Shown here: in pieces, positions 25,805-35,169 of the stretch | How the letters are laid out: each line of letters starts with the position of its first letter | How positions within the stretch are numbered: the stretch's first letter is position 1 | From: Peptoniphilus senegalensis JC140 | Lineage (GTDB): Bacteria; Bacillota; Clostridia; Tissierellales; Peptoniphilaceae | Direction: 5' to 3' | Assembly: GCF_000321025.1 (NCBI RefSeq) | Contig: NZ_HE610718.1 | Span: 38,872-102,871 of the forward strand | DNA length: 64,000 nt | Program-made: the position numbers and the translations under genes | Notes under the pieces: generated by a model | The model's input: only the letters and a program-made list of their open reading frames with translations | What the model was told of the DNA's origin: nothing | Database searches by the model: none

Positions 25805-26893
25805 CTATACATTAAACTTAAATACAATTACATCGCCATCTTCAACGACATAATCCTTTCCTTCACTTCTTATTAGTCCCTTTTCTCTTGCCACAGCAAC
25901 TGAACCTGATTCAACTAAGTCCTTGTAGCTAACTGTATCAGCTTTAATAAAGCCTCTTTCCATATCAGTGTGGATTTTTCCTGCAGCTGTTGGAGCCTTT
26001 GAGCCCTTTTTAATAGTCCAAGCTCTAGTTTCCATTTCGCCAGTTGTCAAGAAAGAAATTAGTCCAAGAAGTTTGTAAGAAGATTTAATTAATTTGTCGA
26101 GACCAGATGAATCAAGACCAAGTTCTTCAAGGAAAAGCTCTTTTTCGTCTTCATCAAGAGATGCAATTTCTGCTTCGATTTCTGCAGAGATGACAACAAC
26201 TTCGTCGCCAGATTTTTCTGCATATTCTCTTACTTTTTTTACATATTCATTGTCTTCTCTTTTTAATTCATCTTCAGACACATTGCAGACATAGATCACT
26301 GGCTTTGCACTTAAAAGAGAATAATTTTTTATGATCTTTTCTTCTTCGTCATCAAGCTCAAGTTCTCTTGCAGCTCTTCCCTCTTCTAAGGCATTTTTTA
26401 TTTTTTCTAAAAGCTCTTTTTCCTTAGCAAGAGATTTTTCTGCCCTTGCTTTTTTTGCAACTTTTCCATACCTATTTTCAATTTGTTCAAGGTCAGAGAA
26501 GATTAATTCCAAATTTATATTTTCTATATCTCGAAGAGGATCAATAGACCCATCAACATGAATAATATTCTCATCATCAAAGCATCTTACTACATGGACA
26601 ATGGCATCAACTTCACGAATATTTGCTAAAAATTGATTTCCAAGTCCTTCGCCCTTGCTGGCACCCTTAACAAGACCAGCTATGTCATAAAATTCTATAT
26701 TAGTGTGAACAATTTTTTCTGACTTACTCAATTTTGCAAGCACGTCTAATCGTTCATCAGGTACATTTACAACCCCAACATTTGGCTCAATAGTTGCAAA
26801 AGGATAATTTGCAGCTTCAGCACCAGCACTTGTTAGGGCATTAAATAAAGTTGACTTACCTACATTGGGAAGTCCCACGATTCCAAGTTTCAT
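25805..26893 (-). CDS. ychF: Ribosome-binding ATPase YchF
   Basis: An Obg-related P-loop protein that prefers ATP, 362 residues. G1 is GLPNVGKSTLFNAL (6-19), G3 is DIAGLVKGASKG near 69, and the C-terminal TGS-like domain has FLTTGEMETRAWTI and the ending VEDGDVIVFKF. It binds ribosomes and is tied to stress responses in other bacteria. It is first gene of the ychF-HAD-rbgA-rnhB-yraN unit, behind an extended -10 promoter. Confidence 0.96.
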   Translation of the reverse strand: MKLGIVGLPNVGKSTLFNALTSAGAEAANYPFATIEPNVGVVNVPDERLDVLAKLSKSEKIVHTNIEFYDIAGLVKGASKGEGLGNQFLANIREVDAIVHVVRCFDDENIIHVDGSIDPLRDIENINLELIFSDLEQIENRYGKVAKKARAEKSLAKEKELLEKIKNALEEGRAARELELDDEEEKIIKNYSLLSAKPVIYVCNVSEDELKREDNEYVKKVREYAEKSGDEVVVISAEIEAEIASLDEDEKELFLEELGLDSSGLDKLIKSSYKLLGLISFLTTGEMETRAWTIKKGSKAPTAAGKIHTDMERGFIKADTVSYKDLVESGSVAVAREKGLIRSEGKDYVVEDGDVIVFKFNV

Positions 26894-26917
26894 TAGAAAA
26901 CCTCCATTCAGAATAAA

Positions 26918-26946
26918 ATTATATCACAAGAAAAGATAATGGTCAT
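26918..26946 (-). promoter_or_regulatory. Extended -10 promoter for ychF
   Basis: Minus-strand ATGACC (26941-26946), 17 bases, then TATAAT (26918-26923) preceded by TGA, which makes an extended -10. The ychF ATG is 25 bases past the -10. The rest of the gap up to 27162 is AT-rich; apart from a plus-strand TATAAT at 27126-27131 I see nothing in it. Confidence 0.7.
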
Positions 26947-27162
26947 TTAATTTTCATTCTTTGCCTTTCCTAATAGCTTTCTTTATAAGAATTTTTAAAT
27001 ATAAAAAGACTTTTCATTAAGACTTCTTCTAAAAATTTTTCAAAATTAAAAATTTCTATACAAGTATTTGATGCAAATAAAAGATAAAAGCCTAGTCTTA
27101 ACTTTTATTTACTTATTTTTTATTGTATAATGAGTTTATCAATTATTAAAGAGGTGAATAGT

Positions 27163-28497
27163 ATGAGTGCCATCGTCATAAATGACCTGACAAAAGGCAA
27201 GGGCAAGGAAAAAGTCTTATCAAATTTAAATTTAGAAATTTTAGATGGCGAATTTTTCTCTCTTCTTGGAACAGAAAGCTCCGGAAAGACAACTCTTGCA
27301 AGAATTATTATGGGATACTTAAAACCTGGTAGAGGATCTATTAGGGTTTATGATATGGATTCATTTAAAGAATCAAAGGAAATAAAAGAAACTGTGTCCT
27401 TCGTTTCTGAAGATATGATTTTCGATTCAAAGATAAAATCTTATGCTTTATTAAAGAAGACACTTAGCACACATGGTTTGTCTAACACAGAAGACATTGA
27501 TGTCCTTTGTGATTATTTTGAATTTAATTCAAATCTAAGAATTTGCGATTTAAGAGATAGGGAAAGAAAGTTATTAGCTATTATTAACGCTCTTGTTATT
27601 AAGCCAAGACTTTTAATTTTAGACTCTCCTGCTAAATTCTTAGAAGAAAAAGATATAGATAGACTCTTTTCTCATGTGAAAAAATTAAATGAGAGTGAAG
27701 GCTTAACAGTTTTACTTTTATCCGACTCTCTTAGACAGGCAAAAAAATATTCTTCACGAATTGCCTACTTGTCTGATGGAAAAATTCAAGACACTGAATA
27801 CAACAATGTAAAGGCAGCAGGAGATAAAGTTTTGAAAATTGACTCTTACAGAGGAAATTTGAATTACTTTACATCTATTGGCGCAAGAATTATTAAAGAC
27901 GAAGAAGATGAAACCATCCTCTACTTTGATGGAGCTTTGCCTGAGCTTTCAAAGGTAATCTACGAAGAGGCTCTTGAAAATTATGTACTTGAAGACGCAA
28001 AATTATCTGACAAGGTCAATGCTTATTACAAGGGAGAAAATGCAAAACTTCCTAGGAAAAAAGTTGAATCAATAAAGACCGAAGTAGTAGAAAGTCCTAC
28101 AGAAAAAATTTCTGAAAATGGTCTTGAAACTTCTGAAATTAATGATGTTACTGAAAGCACAGTAAAAATCAATGAAGCAGGAAATAACTTCCCTGAAGCT
28201 CAATCTGTTAATTTAGAAAATTCTGAAAAAGATATAATTCACAACACTAAGACAAATCTTTTTGTAGATGACGAATACAAGGAAGTAGTTATTGGTAAAG
28301 AAGAAAATCCTTCTAGTGAAATAAGTAATGAAATAAAAGAAAATGATACACCAAATGAAACTATTGTCCTTGACAATACTTTCAACACTATGGAAACTGA
28401 AACAAATAAGGATACAATTATTTTTAATACCTCTGATGAAGGCGTCTTTAATGCAACAGAAGAGACAAAGCTAAAGGAGGATAAAGATGATATTTAA
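27163..28497 (+). CDS. ABC transporter ATP-binding protein with degenerate catalytic motifs
   Basis: A 444-residue protein with an ABC ATPase-like domain at 1-210 and an acidic, Glu/Asn/Thr-rich tail (about 285-444) of unknown role. Walker A is GTESSGKTT (36-44). The rest is degraded: Q-loop Gln replaced (VSEDM, 81-85), LSGGQ replaced by LRDRE (130-134), Walker B ends LILDSP with Ser155 for the catalytic Glu, and the H-loop reads LLSDSL without His. ATP may bind but hydrolysis is doubtful. Start ATG at 27163 follows GAGGTG; a TATAAT at 27126 overlaps the earlier ATG at 27130. It overlaps the permease gene by 11 bases. Confidence 0.85.
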   Translation: MSAIVINDLTKGKGKEKVLSNLNLEILDGEFFSLLGTESSGKTTLARIIMGYLKPGRGSIRVYDMDSFKESKEIKETVSFVSEDMIFDSKIKSYALLKKTLSTHGLSNTEDIDVLCDYFEFNSNLRICDLRDRERKLLAIINALVIKPRLLILDSPAKFLEEKDIDRLFSHVKKLNESEGLTVLLLSDSLRQAKKYSSRIAYLSDGKIQDTEYNNVKAAGDKVLKIDSYRGNLNYFTSIGARIIKDEEDETILYFDGALPELSKVIYEEALENYVLEDAKLSDKVNAYYKGENAKLPRKKVESIKTEVVESPTEKISENGLETSEINDVTESTVKINEAGNNFPEAQSVNLENSEKDIIHNTKTNLFVDDEYKEVVIGKEENPSSEISNEIKENDTPNETIVLDNTFNTMETETNKDTIIFNTSDEGVFNATEETKLKEDKDDI

Positions 28498-29326
28498 TAT
28501 GGAATTCAAATCAAATTTTGCAAAGATGATATCTTGGGCAATCGTCCTAATAATTTTACTTGGACTTATGCTTGCCTTTTATCCTTTCCTTGCAGAATCA
28601 CAAATGAACTCATTATTTAATTCCGTAATGGAAAGTTTTAATGAGCCAACTAGAAATATTTTAGGTATTTATGAAGGCATGGATATAGTAAATATTGGCG
28701 ACTACATTGCCCTTGTTTACCATTACCTTGCAGTTTTAATTTTTGTATTTGCAATGCAACTTGGAGCAAATTCCCTTGCAAAGGAACAAAGTTCAGGCAA
28801 CATTGAATACATTTATTCAAACCCAATTTCAAAATCAGAAATTGTGACAGGAAAAATTGCTGCCAACTTATTAACTTACATTTTATTCTTAATAATAATG
28901 GCACTTGCAACAGTTGGACTCGTCCTTGGAATTTCTTCAATAGGGATTGGCGCAGAAGGTGCAGCTGATATAACAAGCTTTGAAATTTTTGAAGCAGTAA
29001 TAAAAGTTTTCGTTGGACTTCTTGGCTCTGGTCTTGTGTTTATGTCCATTGGCTACTTCTTCTCATCAATGTCAAAATCTTCACTACACCAAGATGCAGT
29101 AGCTGCCCTATTTGTATTCTTAATTGTACTACTTACAATTGTTGGGAAAGTTATGGGCGATGTCTTTGGCATGGTTGTTTCTTACTTCCCTAACGAAGCC
29201 TTTAGACCTTACAGCTTTGTTAGTGCAAACCTAAACTTAGTTTCATTAATTGCAAACTTAGTTATCTTTATACTAATGATAGTATTGACTTACACAATCT
29301 ATTCAAATAAAGAACTTAAATATTAA
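28487..29326 (+). CDS. ABC-2 family membrane permease
   Basis: A 279-residue permease with about six membrane helices: one near residues 13-35, then clusters at 75-100, 125-160, 175-200, 205-230 and 250-275. The ABC-2 layout includes the NSLAKEQSSGNIEYIYSNPI coupling loop near 102, as in exporters of peptides or polysaccharides. The ATG at 28487 follows GGAGG and lies inside the end of the ATPase gene, so the two are coupled. Because its partner ATPase looks inactive, it may use another ATPase or have a non-transport function. Confidence 0.82.
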   Translation: MIFNMEFKSNFAKMISWAIVLIILLGLMLAFYPFLAESQMNSLFNSVMESFNEPTRNILGIYEGMDIVNIGDYIALVYHYLAVLIFVFAMQLGANSLAKEQSSGNIEYIYSNPISKSEIVTGKIAANLLTYILFLIIMALATVGLVLGISSIGIGAEGAADITSFEIFEAVIKVFVGLLGSGLVFMSIGYFFSSMSKSSLHQDAVAALFVFLIVLLTIVGKVMGDVFGMVVSYFPNEAFRPYSFVSANLNLVSLIANLVIFILMIVLTYTIYSNKELKY

Positions 29327-29332
29327 TTTTAG

Positions 29333-29367
29333 AAAACTATTTTGGTTAAGCCAAAGTAGTTTTTTTA
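29333..29367 (+). terminator. Terminator after the ABC-2 permease
   Basis: Arms AAAACTATTTTGG/CCAAAGTAGTTTT form a 13-bp stem (one G-U) with a five-base loop and a T run. It separates the ABC genes from the sigma factor operon. Confidence 0.85.
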
Positions 29368-29455
29368 TGCTCAAAATTATTTTTCATAAATTTTAATTTT
29401 AAAAATTTGTCAGAATTATTATCTCTATCACGAATATATTAGTGAAGGAGGAAAT

Positions 29456-29977
29456 ATGGATAATAAAGACTTGATAGAAAGGCTAAAAAAGAAAGATGAA
29501 AATGCCCTCTACATATTTATTGAAGATTACGGAAAAATATTAAAGGGAGTTATTTCAAAAACACTTTGGAAATATCCAAACCTTTGGGAAGAAGCCATGA
29601 ATGACGCCCTTTTAAGTATATGGCAAAATATTGATTACTTTGATTCAAGTAGGTCTACTTTTAAAAATTGGTGTGCCCTTGTTGCAAAATACAGAGCCAT
29701 AGATATTCTTAGAAAAGAATTTAAATTTGAAAGCCTTAGACTAGATGAAAATTCAAAAATTGTCGATTCAGATTTATCTTCAAATCTAGAAGTAGAAGAA
29801 ATCCTTTCACTTTTAAATGATGAAGATAAAAAACTTTTTGAAAATATTTTTATCCAGGGGCTCTCCTATAAAGAAGCAGCATCAAAGCAAAATATTTCCA
29901 CAGCAAATGCCTATAAAAAAGTTAGCAGAGGAAGAAATTTATTAAAAAAATGGAGGGAAAGTTTTTATGAAAAATAA
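29456..29977 (+). CDS. ECF-type RNA polymerase sigma factor
   Basis: A 173-residue sigma-70-family factor with region 2 (EEAMNDALLSIWQNIDYFD, FKNWCALVAKYRAIDILRKE) and region 4 (LFENIFIQGLSYKEAASKQN, then a helix-turn-helix). Length and lack of other regions make it an extracytoplasmic-function factor. It starts after GGAGGAAAT and overlaps the anti-sigma gene by 11 bases. It would direct transcription on release from that membrane partner; target promoters are not obvious in this window. Confidence 0.88.
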   Translation: MDNKDLIERLKKKDENALYIFIEDYGKILKGVISKTLWKYPNLWEEAMNDALLSIWQNIDYFDSSRSTFKNWCALVAKYRAIDILRKEFKFESLRLDENSKIVDSDLSSNLEVEEILSLLNDEDKKLFENIFIQGLSYKEAASKQNISTANAYKKVSRGRNLLKKWRESFYEK

Positions 29978-31004
29978 TATTTATGATGAATTAAACGACA
30001 TGAAAATAGATTATGAAGAAGTTCCTCTTAATGATTTTGAAAGAGAAAATCTCAATAAAACTGTTAAATCATTAAGGATAAAAAATAAAAAGAATAAGTT
30101 AAATAAAAAAATTCTTGCTATTGCAGCATCACTTATTTTAGTTTTTGGCATATCAAACTACACATCAAAGGGCTATGTCTTTGCTAAGACTAGAGAATTA
30201 GCAAGTACCCTTAAAATTACTTTATCTAATGCCATGGGTCTTTCAAGAGAAGTTGATAAATACAGCGTAGATTTAAATGAAGCTTTTGAAATAAATGGAA
30301 AAAAATATATTCTAGATAAATTTATTATTGAAGATAACAATTTATACACAGTTATTTTGAGCCTAAATGACTCAGAAAAAATGCCTTCTGGAGAAGTTGC
30401 TTTAACTGAACTTAAGGTTAATGGCAAGGAAAATAGAATTTTTAGTTCTAGTGGCTCTGCTTATACCTTACCTGAAGATAAAAAAATAAATGTTAATTCT
30501 CTTAAATATGTTTTAGAAGACTCATTGCCAAAAGAAGGCATAGTTAATTTAGAATTTTCCTTTGATGAATTTTTAGGGAACAAGAAAAAAATTACTCTCT
30601 CAACAAATATAGATATGTCACAAATGAAAATGAAGAAAAATCTTATAGTAAGGGACTTTACCATTCCAGATACTAATAACATTGTAATAGAAAGCTTTAC
30701 TACAAGTCCAGCTTCACAAAAAATCCTATTGACCTATCCTGACACCGAAAACGGCTATATTTATTCAATAAAAGCAAGAGATTCCAAGGACAGATTTGTT
30801 TATTTTGAAACTCTTGAAGGAGAAAAAAATACTTCCTCCCTATATTTTTCACCAGTCACTAGCAAGGTCTCTGCTGATGAACTTTTAAATGAAATTAAAA
30901 CACTAAAATGCCAATTATACAGAGTGACTGTCCACAGCTATGATGAGAAACTGCCTGTTGGAGAACAAGCAATTGGCGACGAATTCACTCTCACACTAAA
31001 ATAA
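29967..31004 (+). CDS. Membrane anti-sigma factor, DUF4179-like
   Basis: A 345-residue single-pass protein: about 48 cytoplasmic residues rich in Asn and Lys, a helix near 50-65 (ILAIAASLILVFGI), and a large extracellular part with an Ig-like, Ser/Thr-rich sequence. This topology and overlap with the sigma gene mark it as the cognate anti-sigma factor. The external domain starting with the AKTRELASTLKITLSNAMG segment resembles DUF4179/DUF5643 proteins. The signal sensed is unknown. A strong terminator follows. Confidence 0.8.
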   Translation: MKNNIYDELNDMKIDYEEVPLNDFERENLNKTVKSLRIKNKKNKLNKKILAIAASLILVFGISNYTSKGYVFAKTRELASTLKITLSNAMGLSREVDKYSVDLNEAFEINGKKYILDKFIIEDNNLYTVILSLNDSEKMPSGEVALTELKVNGKENRIFSSSGSAYTLPEDKKINVNSLKYVLEDSLPKEGIVNLEFSFDEFLGNKKKITLSTNIDMSQMKMKKNLIVRDFTIPDTNNIVIESFTTSPASQKILLTYPDTENGYIYSIKARDSKDRFVYFETLEGEKNTSSLYFSPVTSKVSADELLNEIKTLKCQLYRVTVHSYDEKLPVGEQAIGDEFTLTLK

Positions 31005-31020
31005 AATTTTATATTAAGGA

Positions 31021-31055
31021 AAAAGTCCTACCCGACAAAAGGTAGGACTTTTTTC
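31021..31055. terminator. Bidirectional terminator between the anti-sigma gene and the ABC importer
   Basis: AAAAAGTCCTACC/GGTAGGACTTTTT is a 13-bp stem with T runs on both strands, placed between convergent genes. Confidence 0.9.
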
Positions 31056-31076
31056 CATGCAATTATTTTATGAGGT

Positions 31077-31898
31077 TTATGCAATTTTTTCTACTTGTTT
31101 CATATTTTCTATTTCTTCAATCTTTTGTGATTCTAAGTTACTTGTCTCTTCGATTTTTTCGTTGTAAATTCTATTTAATTCTTCTTCTGTAACTTCATTT
31201 GGAAGGATGTCTAAGACAACTTTTCCCTTATTTAGCATTATTATTCTGTCAGAATATTCTATGGCGTTTTTCAAGTTGTGTGTGATCATAAGGGTTGTTA
31301 TTTTTTCTTTTTTTATAAGGTCATTGGTCTTATCCATAATTAGCTTTGATGTCTTTGGGTCAAGGGCTGCTGTATGTTCGTCAAGTAAAAGTATTTTTGG
31401 TTTTTTTACTGTCGCCATTAAAAGAGATAGTGATTGTCTTTGTCCACCTGATAAAAATTTTACTTGTGTCTTTAATTTATTTTCAAGTCCAAGGTCAAGG
31501 CTCTTTAGTTTTTCAATTATTTTTTCATTGTTAGCCTTGTCGATTAATTTTTTGAAGGTAAATTTATGTCCCTTTTTAAAAGCCATAGACATGTTTTCTA
31601 AAATATTTAGGCTTTGGCAAACTCCCTTTGAAGGGTCTTGGTTTACCTTTCCAATGTCAATTGCCCTCTTGTCTTCAGATAATTTTGCAATGTCTACATG
31701 GTCTAAGAGAATTTCTCCCTTATCTGGGTTAAGTGATCCAGAAATCATATTAAATAATGTAGACTTGCCACATCCATTTGGTCCTAAAATTGCAACGCAC
31801 TTATTTTCTTCAATATCAAGGGAAAAGTTATTAAATACTTGATTTTCTTCTTCCATTCCCTTGTAAAAAGTTTTTGATATATCTTTAATTTGTAGCAT
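31077..31898 (-). CDS. Aromatic amino-acid ABC importer ATPase
   Basis: A 273-residue ABC ATPase with intact Walker A (GPNGCGKST, ~38-46), signature LSGGQRQSL near 148, Walker B ILLLDEHTAALDP near 169 and H-loop MITHN near 198. It is the energiser for the permease whose 3' end it overlaps by 14 bases. In related Firmicutes this arrangement is TrpZ of the predicted TrpXYZ systems; here the T-box leaders point to tyrosine and phenylalanine. It is last gene of the operon and converges on a terminator. Confidence 0.9.
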   Translation of the reverse strand: MLQIKDISKTFYKGMEEENQVFNNFSLDIEENKCVAILGPNGCGKSTLFNMISGSLNPDKGEILLDHVDIAKLSEDKRAIDIGKVNQDPSKGVCQSLNILENMSMAFKKGHKFTFKKLIDKANNEKIIEKLKSLDLGLENKLKTQVKFLSGGQRQSLSLLMATVKKPKILLLDEHTAALDPKTSKLIMDKTNDLIKKEKITTLMITHNLKNAIEYSDRIIMLNKGKVVLDILPNEVTEEELNRIYNEKIEETSNLESQKIEEIENMKQVEKIA

Positions 31899-32769
31899 TT
31901 TCTTCCCTCTTTCCCTTTAATACAGATAGTCCCTTGGAGGAGACATTATTATAAACTATAAAGAATACAACTATTATTGCAGTTATTCCCTTTAAATCAC
32001 TTGGAGCAAGTCCAAGGTAAAGAGCTATGCCGTAGATGATTCTATAAATTATTGCTCCTATTATTGCTCTTGTAGTTCTATTTAAAAAGTTTGCGTTCTT
32101 TAAAAAGGCATCGCCTATAATAACTGATGCAAGAGCAGATACGATTATGGCTTGACCCATAGTAATGTCAGCGTATCCATTTGACTGTGCCATTAAGGCT
32201 CCTGCCAAGGCTGCCAATGCATTTGAAATTATAAGACCTATAGCAATATACTTGTCTGGATTTTTGCCAAGAGCTTTTACTAGAGTTTCATTGTCGCCAG
32301 TTGCCAAAAGTAAATATCCTTTTTCTGTTTTTAAAAACCAATCTAAAATAATTTTTATTATTAGGGTCATGACAATTAAAATTACAATTTTTGGCAGGCT
32401 TTCAAAAAGTTGAAAAACAGTTTTATAATCAAAGAAGGTAACATTTGGCGTGCCAGTAATTCTCAAATTAACTGAATATAAAAATGTCATAGTCAAAATC
32501 CCTGCAAGTATTGCCTGAATTTTAAATTTTCTAAATAAAATATAAGTTATATATCCACCAAGACCACCTGCAATAAGTGAAACTAACATTGCAAGTAGTG
32601 GATTCATACCAAGAGTTAGCATCTTTGCAAAGGCAAAAGCTCCCAGTGGAAAGGTGCCTTCCACAGACATATCTGGAAAATCTAAAATTTTAAATGTTAT
32701 TACTACTCCTATTGTCAATATGGAAAATATAAGTCCCATGACAATGGATTCCATTATTACTGAATTCAA
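31885..32769 (-). CDS. Aromatic amino-acid ABC importer permease
   Basis: A 294-residue permease related to branched-chain amino-acid and BMP-type importers, with about eight to nine helices. Features include FKILDFPDMSVEGTFPLGAF near 26, IQAILAGILTMTFLYSVNLRI near 83, and GYADITMGQAIIVSALASV near 198. It lies between the ATPase and the first binding protein and is probably shared by two binding proteins. Family members pair with ABC_sub_bind (PF04392) proteins, as here. Confidence 0.9.
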   Translation of the reverse strand: MNSVIMESIVMGLIFSILTIGVVITFKILDFPDMSVEGTFPLGAFAFAKMLTLGMNPLLAMLVSLIAGGLGGYITYILFRKFKIQAILAGILTMTFLYSVNLRITGTPNVTFFDYKTVFQLFESLPKIVILIVMTLIIKIILDWFLKTEKGYLLLATGDNETLVKALGKNPDKYIAIGLIISNALAALAGALMAQSNGYADITMGQAIIVSALASVIIGDAFLKNANFLNRTTRAIIGAIIYRIIYGIALYLGLAPSDLKGITAIIVVFFIVYNNVSSKGLSVLKGKREENATN

Positions 32770-32800
32770 CTTTCTTCCTCCTAAAATTTATTACAATTTT

Positions 32801-33790
32801 TTATTCAACGACCTTTGCGTCTTTCATTAAATTATCTTCATTACTTAGTCCAAGGGCCTCAGCAGTTTTTTTGTTTACAACTTTTCTTGTGTCAGTTGAA
32901 AATACTACTGGAAGTTCAGAAACTTTTTTGCCGCCAAGAATTTCACTTGCCATGCCTGCTGCTTTCTTTCCAAGATCTACATAGTCAACACCTGCACTAA
33001 ATAGTATTCCATTTTCTACAGGTCCTTCTTCTGATGCAAAGGAAGGAATTTTTGCTTCCTTTAAAGATTCTGCTATTATTGTTGAGGCAGATGAAACTGT
33101 GTTATCTGTAATCGCCATAAAGATGTCAATCTTTGGCTCTATTGTCTTTATTGCAGTTGACACGTCATTAATATTATTTACTCCAACTTCAACTACATTT
33201 AATCCAAAACCTGCAGCTGCTTTTTTAAGTTCTTCTACTTGGAATTTTGAATTGGCTTCGTTTGTAGAAAACATAACGCCAACATTTTTAACATCTGGGA
33301 AAATACTTATCATTTCTTCAAGTTGTGCAGAGATTGAAAAATAATCGCTAACGCCTGTAATATTTCCTTCAGGTTCTTCCAAATTTTTAACAAGATCAGC
33401 ACTTTCAGGATCAGTTACTGCGTTAAAAATAATTGGAACTTCCTTTTCGCCATTTTTTGCACCTTGTGCAGCTGGTGTTGCAATTGCATAAATCAAATCA
33501 ACTTTTTTATCTTGAAAAGATTTAATAATTGATGGTACAACTGTCAAATCTCCATTGGCATTTTTTGAAATAATTTCAACATCTGGGTTAGTCTTTTTTA
33601 TTTCATCTTCAAAACCTTGTCTTGCTCTTTCAAGAGCAATGTGGTCTGCAATTTGAATGACACCAATTTTTTTTGCACTGCTAGTTTCCTTAGCAGTTTC
33701 TTCTTTCACATTTTCACTATTTCCACTTTTGCCACAAGCTACAAGGACAAGGGACATAATAAGTAAAACAAACAACTTTCTAAATTTCAT
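32801..33790 (-). CDS. ABC substrate-binding lipoprotein, Tyr T-box regulated
   Basis: A 329-residue lipoprotein of the ABC_sub_bind (TrpX-like) family. The signal peptide starts MKFRKLFVLLIMSLVLVACG with lipobox LVAC. IGVIQIADHIALERARQGF opens the mature domain; VGVMFSTNEANSKFQVEEL and ITDNTVSSAS form the ligand cleft typical of the family. Start ATG at 33790 follows GGAGG; the longer frame upstream lies in the T-box terminator. The leader specifier UAC suggests it binds tyrosine, not tryptophan as the family name implies; that is inference. It lies 31 bases before the permease. Confidence 0.88.
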   Translation of the reverse strand: MKFRKLFVLLIMSLVLVACGKSGNSENVKEETAKETSSAKKIGVIQIADHIALERARQGFEDEIKKTNPDVEIISKNANGDLTVVPSIIKSFQDKKVDLIYAIATPAAQGAKNGEKEVPIIFNAVTDPESADLVKNLEEPEGNITGVSDYFSISAQLEEMISIFPDVKNVGVMFSTNEANSKFQVEELKKAAAGFGLNVVEVGVNNINDVSTAIKTIEPKIDIFMAITDNTVSSASTIIAESLKEAKIPSFASEEGPVENGILFSAGVDYVDLGKKAAGMASEILGGKKVSELPVVFSTDTRKVVNKKTAEALGLSNEDNLMKDAKVVE

Positions 33791-33810
33791 AAAAAACCTC
33801 CATAAAATAA

Positions 33811-34067
33811 AAAAAAGCCTTTCATCCACATTGGGACGAAAGACTGACTTCGCGGTACCACCCGATTTTATAATCTAAAAAGATTACCTCACTTTAAGGT
33901 CTAACAACCTCTAGCCTCAGTTAACGGTGGCTTCCGTACTTGCCTACTAATTTCAACAAATAAGCTTTAGAGTGTATGTTAAATTTTTGTGTATTGCCTC
34001 GCACCAGACGGCAACTCTCTTAAATCATCAAAAATTCTTTTTTCTCTTTCAACGCTTTTATTAAATT
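33811..34067 (-). ncRNA. T-box riboswitch, predicted tyrosine specifier (UAC)
   Basis: The leader ends with the T-box core GGGTGGTACCGCG (33851-33863) and an 11-bp terminator (33817-33844) followed by T residues. Stem I has an AG-rich bulge and GGTGCGAG distal loop. The 3' side of the specifier loop reads CA-UAC-ACUCUAAAGC, so UAC at 33974-33976 is the best specifier. The antiterminator bulge UGGU pairs with an A73 discriminator, which suits tRNA-Tyr and not bacterial tRNA-Trp (G73). Confidence 0.88.
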
Positions 34068-34073
34068 AAAATG

Positions 34074-34102
34074 ATTATATTCTAGTAGCAGAACAAAGTC
34101 AA
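34074..34102 (-). promoter_or_regulatory. Promoter of the Tyr T-box operon
   Basis: Minus-strand TTGACT (34097-34102), 17 bases, TATAAT (34074-34079), starting the leader near 34067. Confidence 0.85.
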
Positions 34103-34164
34103 GCCTTTTTTTATTTTTCCCAAAAAATTTTTTATTTAGTTTTATTGAATGAAATTCATTTAAA

Positions 34165-35139
34165 TTATTTTAAAATTTCAGCATCCTTTAAATTTTCGTT
34201 GTTTAAGTCAAGTCCAAGAGCCTCTGCAGTTTTTCCATTTACCTTTTTCTTTGAAGCCTTGTTGTCTTCTGCGTGAATATTTTTAATGTCTTCGCCCTTT
34301 AAAATTTTTATGGCAAGATCAGCTGCTTGTCTTCCATGTTCGTAGTAGTCAACGCCTTCGCTCATGAGTAGTCCCTTAGAAACTTGTCCTTCTTCTGCTG
34401 AAAGAGATGGGATTTTTTCTTTTAATAAATTTTCAGCAACTATTGGACCAGCTGATGCAACTGTGTTATCAGTTAGGGCATAGTAAGCGTCAATCTTTCC
34501 TGTTAAAGTTGAAAGAGCTTGACCAATGTCATTGATATTATTTATTCCAACAGTTTCAAGTTTAAGTCCAAGCTCGTCACAAGCCTTCTCTAAAGCTTCC
34601 ACTTGTACCTTTGAATTAGCTTCATTAGTTGAGAAAATTGTTCCTATAGTTTTTACATTAGGATAAATTTTTAAGAAGGATTCAATTTGAGCCTTGGCAG
34701 AAACTGCATCATTAACTCCTGTTATGTTTGTAATTTTATCTGGTCCTTCAATTAGCCCTGCTTCCACTGGATCTGTAACTGCTGAATAGACAATATATTT
34801 ATTTGGAAGAGCAGTCTTTGCTCCCTGTGCAGCTGGAGTAGAAATAGCGTAAACTAATTTGTAGTCATCGCCTTCAAATTTTTTTGGCCCAGTAGTAGTT
34901 AAAGCTTGGTCGCCTTGCAAATTTTCCACTTCAACTTCTGCCTCAATGCCTTCTTCCTTTAACCTATCCTCAAAACCCTTTAGGGCATTGTCAAGGGACA
35001 CGTGTTCAATATACTGAATGGCGCCAATTTTTATTTTTCCATCTTCTTTTTCTGCTTTCTTATCGCCTGCACATCCAACAAGTGAAAGTGCAAGGGCACC
35101 AATACTTATAACTTTTACCATTTTCTTTAAATTTTTCAT
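34165..35139 (-). CDS. ABC substrate-binding lipoprotein, Phe T-box regulated
   Basis: A 324-residue ABC_sub_bind lipoprotein paralogous to the one at 32801, sharing AISTPAAQGAKTAL, GTIFSTNEANSK and ALTDNTVASAGP. The signal ends with lipobox SLVGC (Cys ~23). ATG at 35139 follows GGAGGAC. It has its own T-box with specifier UUC, so phenylalanine is its likely ligand. No permease or ATPase gene follows directly, and it probably uses the downstream pair. No strong terminator separates it from the Tyr T-box promoter, so some readthrough is possible. Confidence 0.87.
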   Translation of the reverse strand: MKNLKKMVKVISIGALALSLVGCAGDKKAEKEDGKIKIGAIQYIEHVSLDNALKGFEDRLKEEGIEAEVEVENLQGDQALTTTGPKKFEGDDYKLVYAISTPAAQGAKTALPNKYIVYSAVTDPVEAGLIEGPDKITNITGVNDAVSAKAQIESFLKIYPNVKTIGTIFSTNEANSKVQVEALEKACDELGLKLETVGINNINDIGQALSTLTGKIDAYYALTDNTVASAGPIVAENLLKEKIPSLSAEEGQVSKGLLMSEGVDYYEHGRQAADLAIKILKGEDIKNIHAEDNKASKKKVNGKTAEALGLDLNNENLKDAEILK

Positions 35140-35169
35140 TTTTGTCCTCCAAAAAAATTATTTAAAATA

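Noticed and set aside
31207-31842. A 211-codon plus-strand frame opposite the ABC ATPase gene
   Set aside because: The minus strand encodes intact Walker A, signature and Walker B motifs; the plus frame is low-complexity with no recognisable domain.
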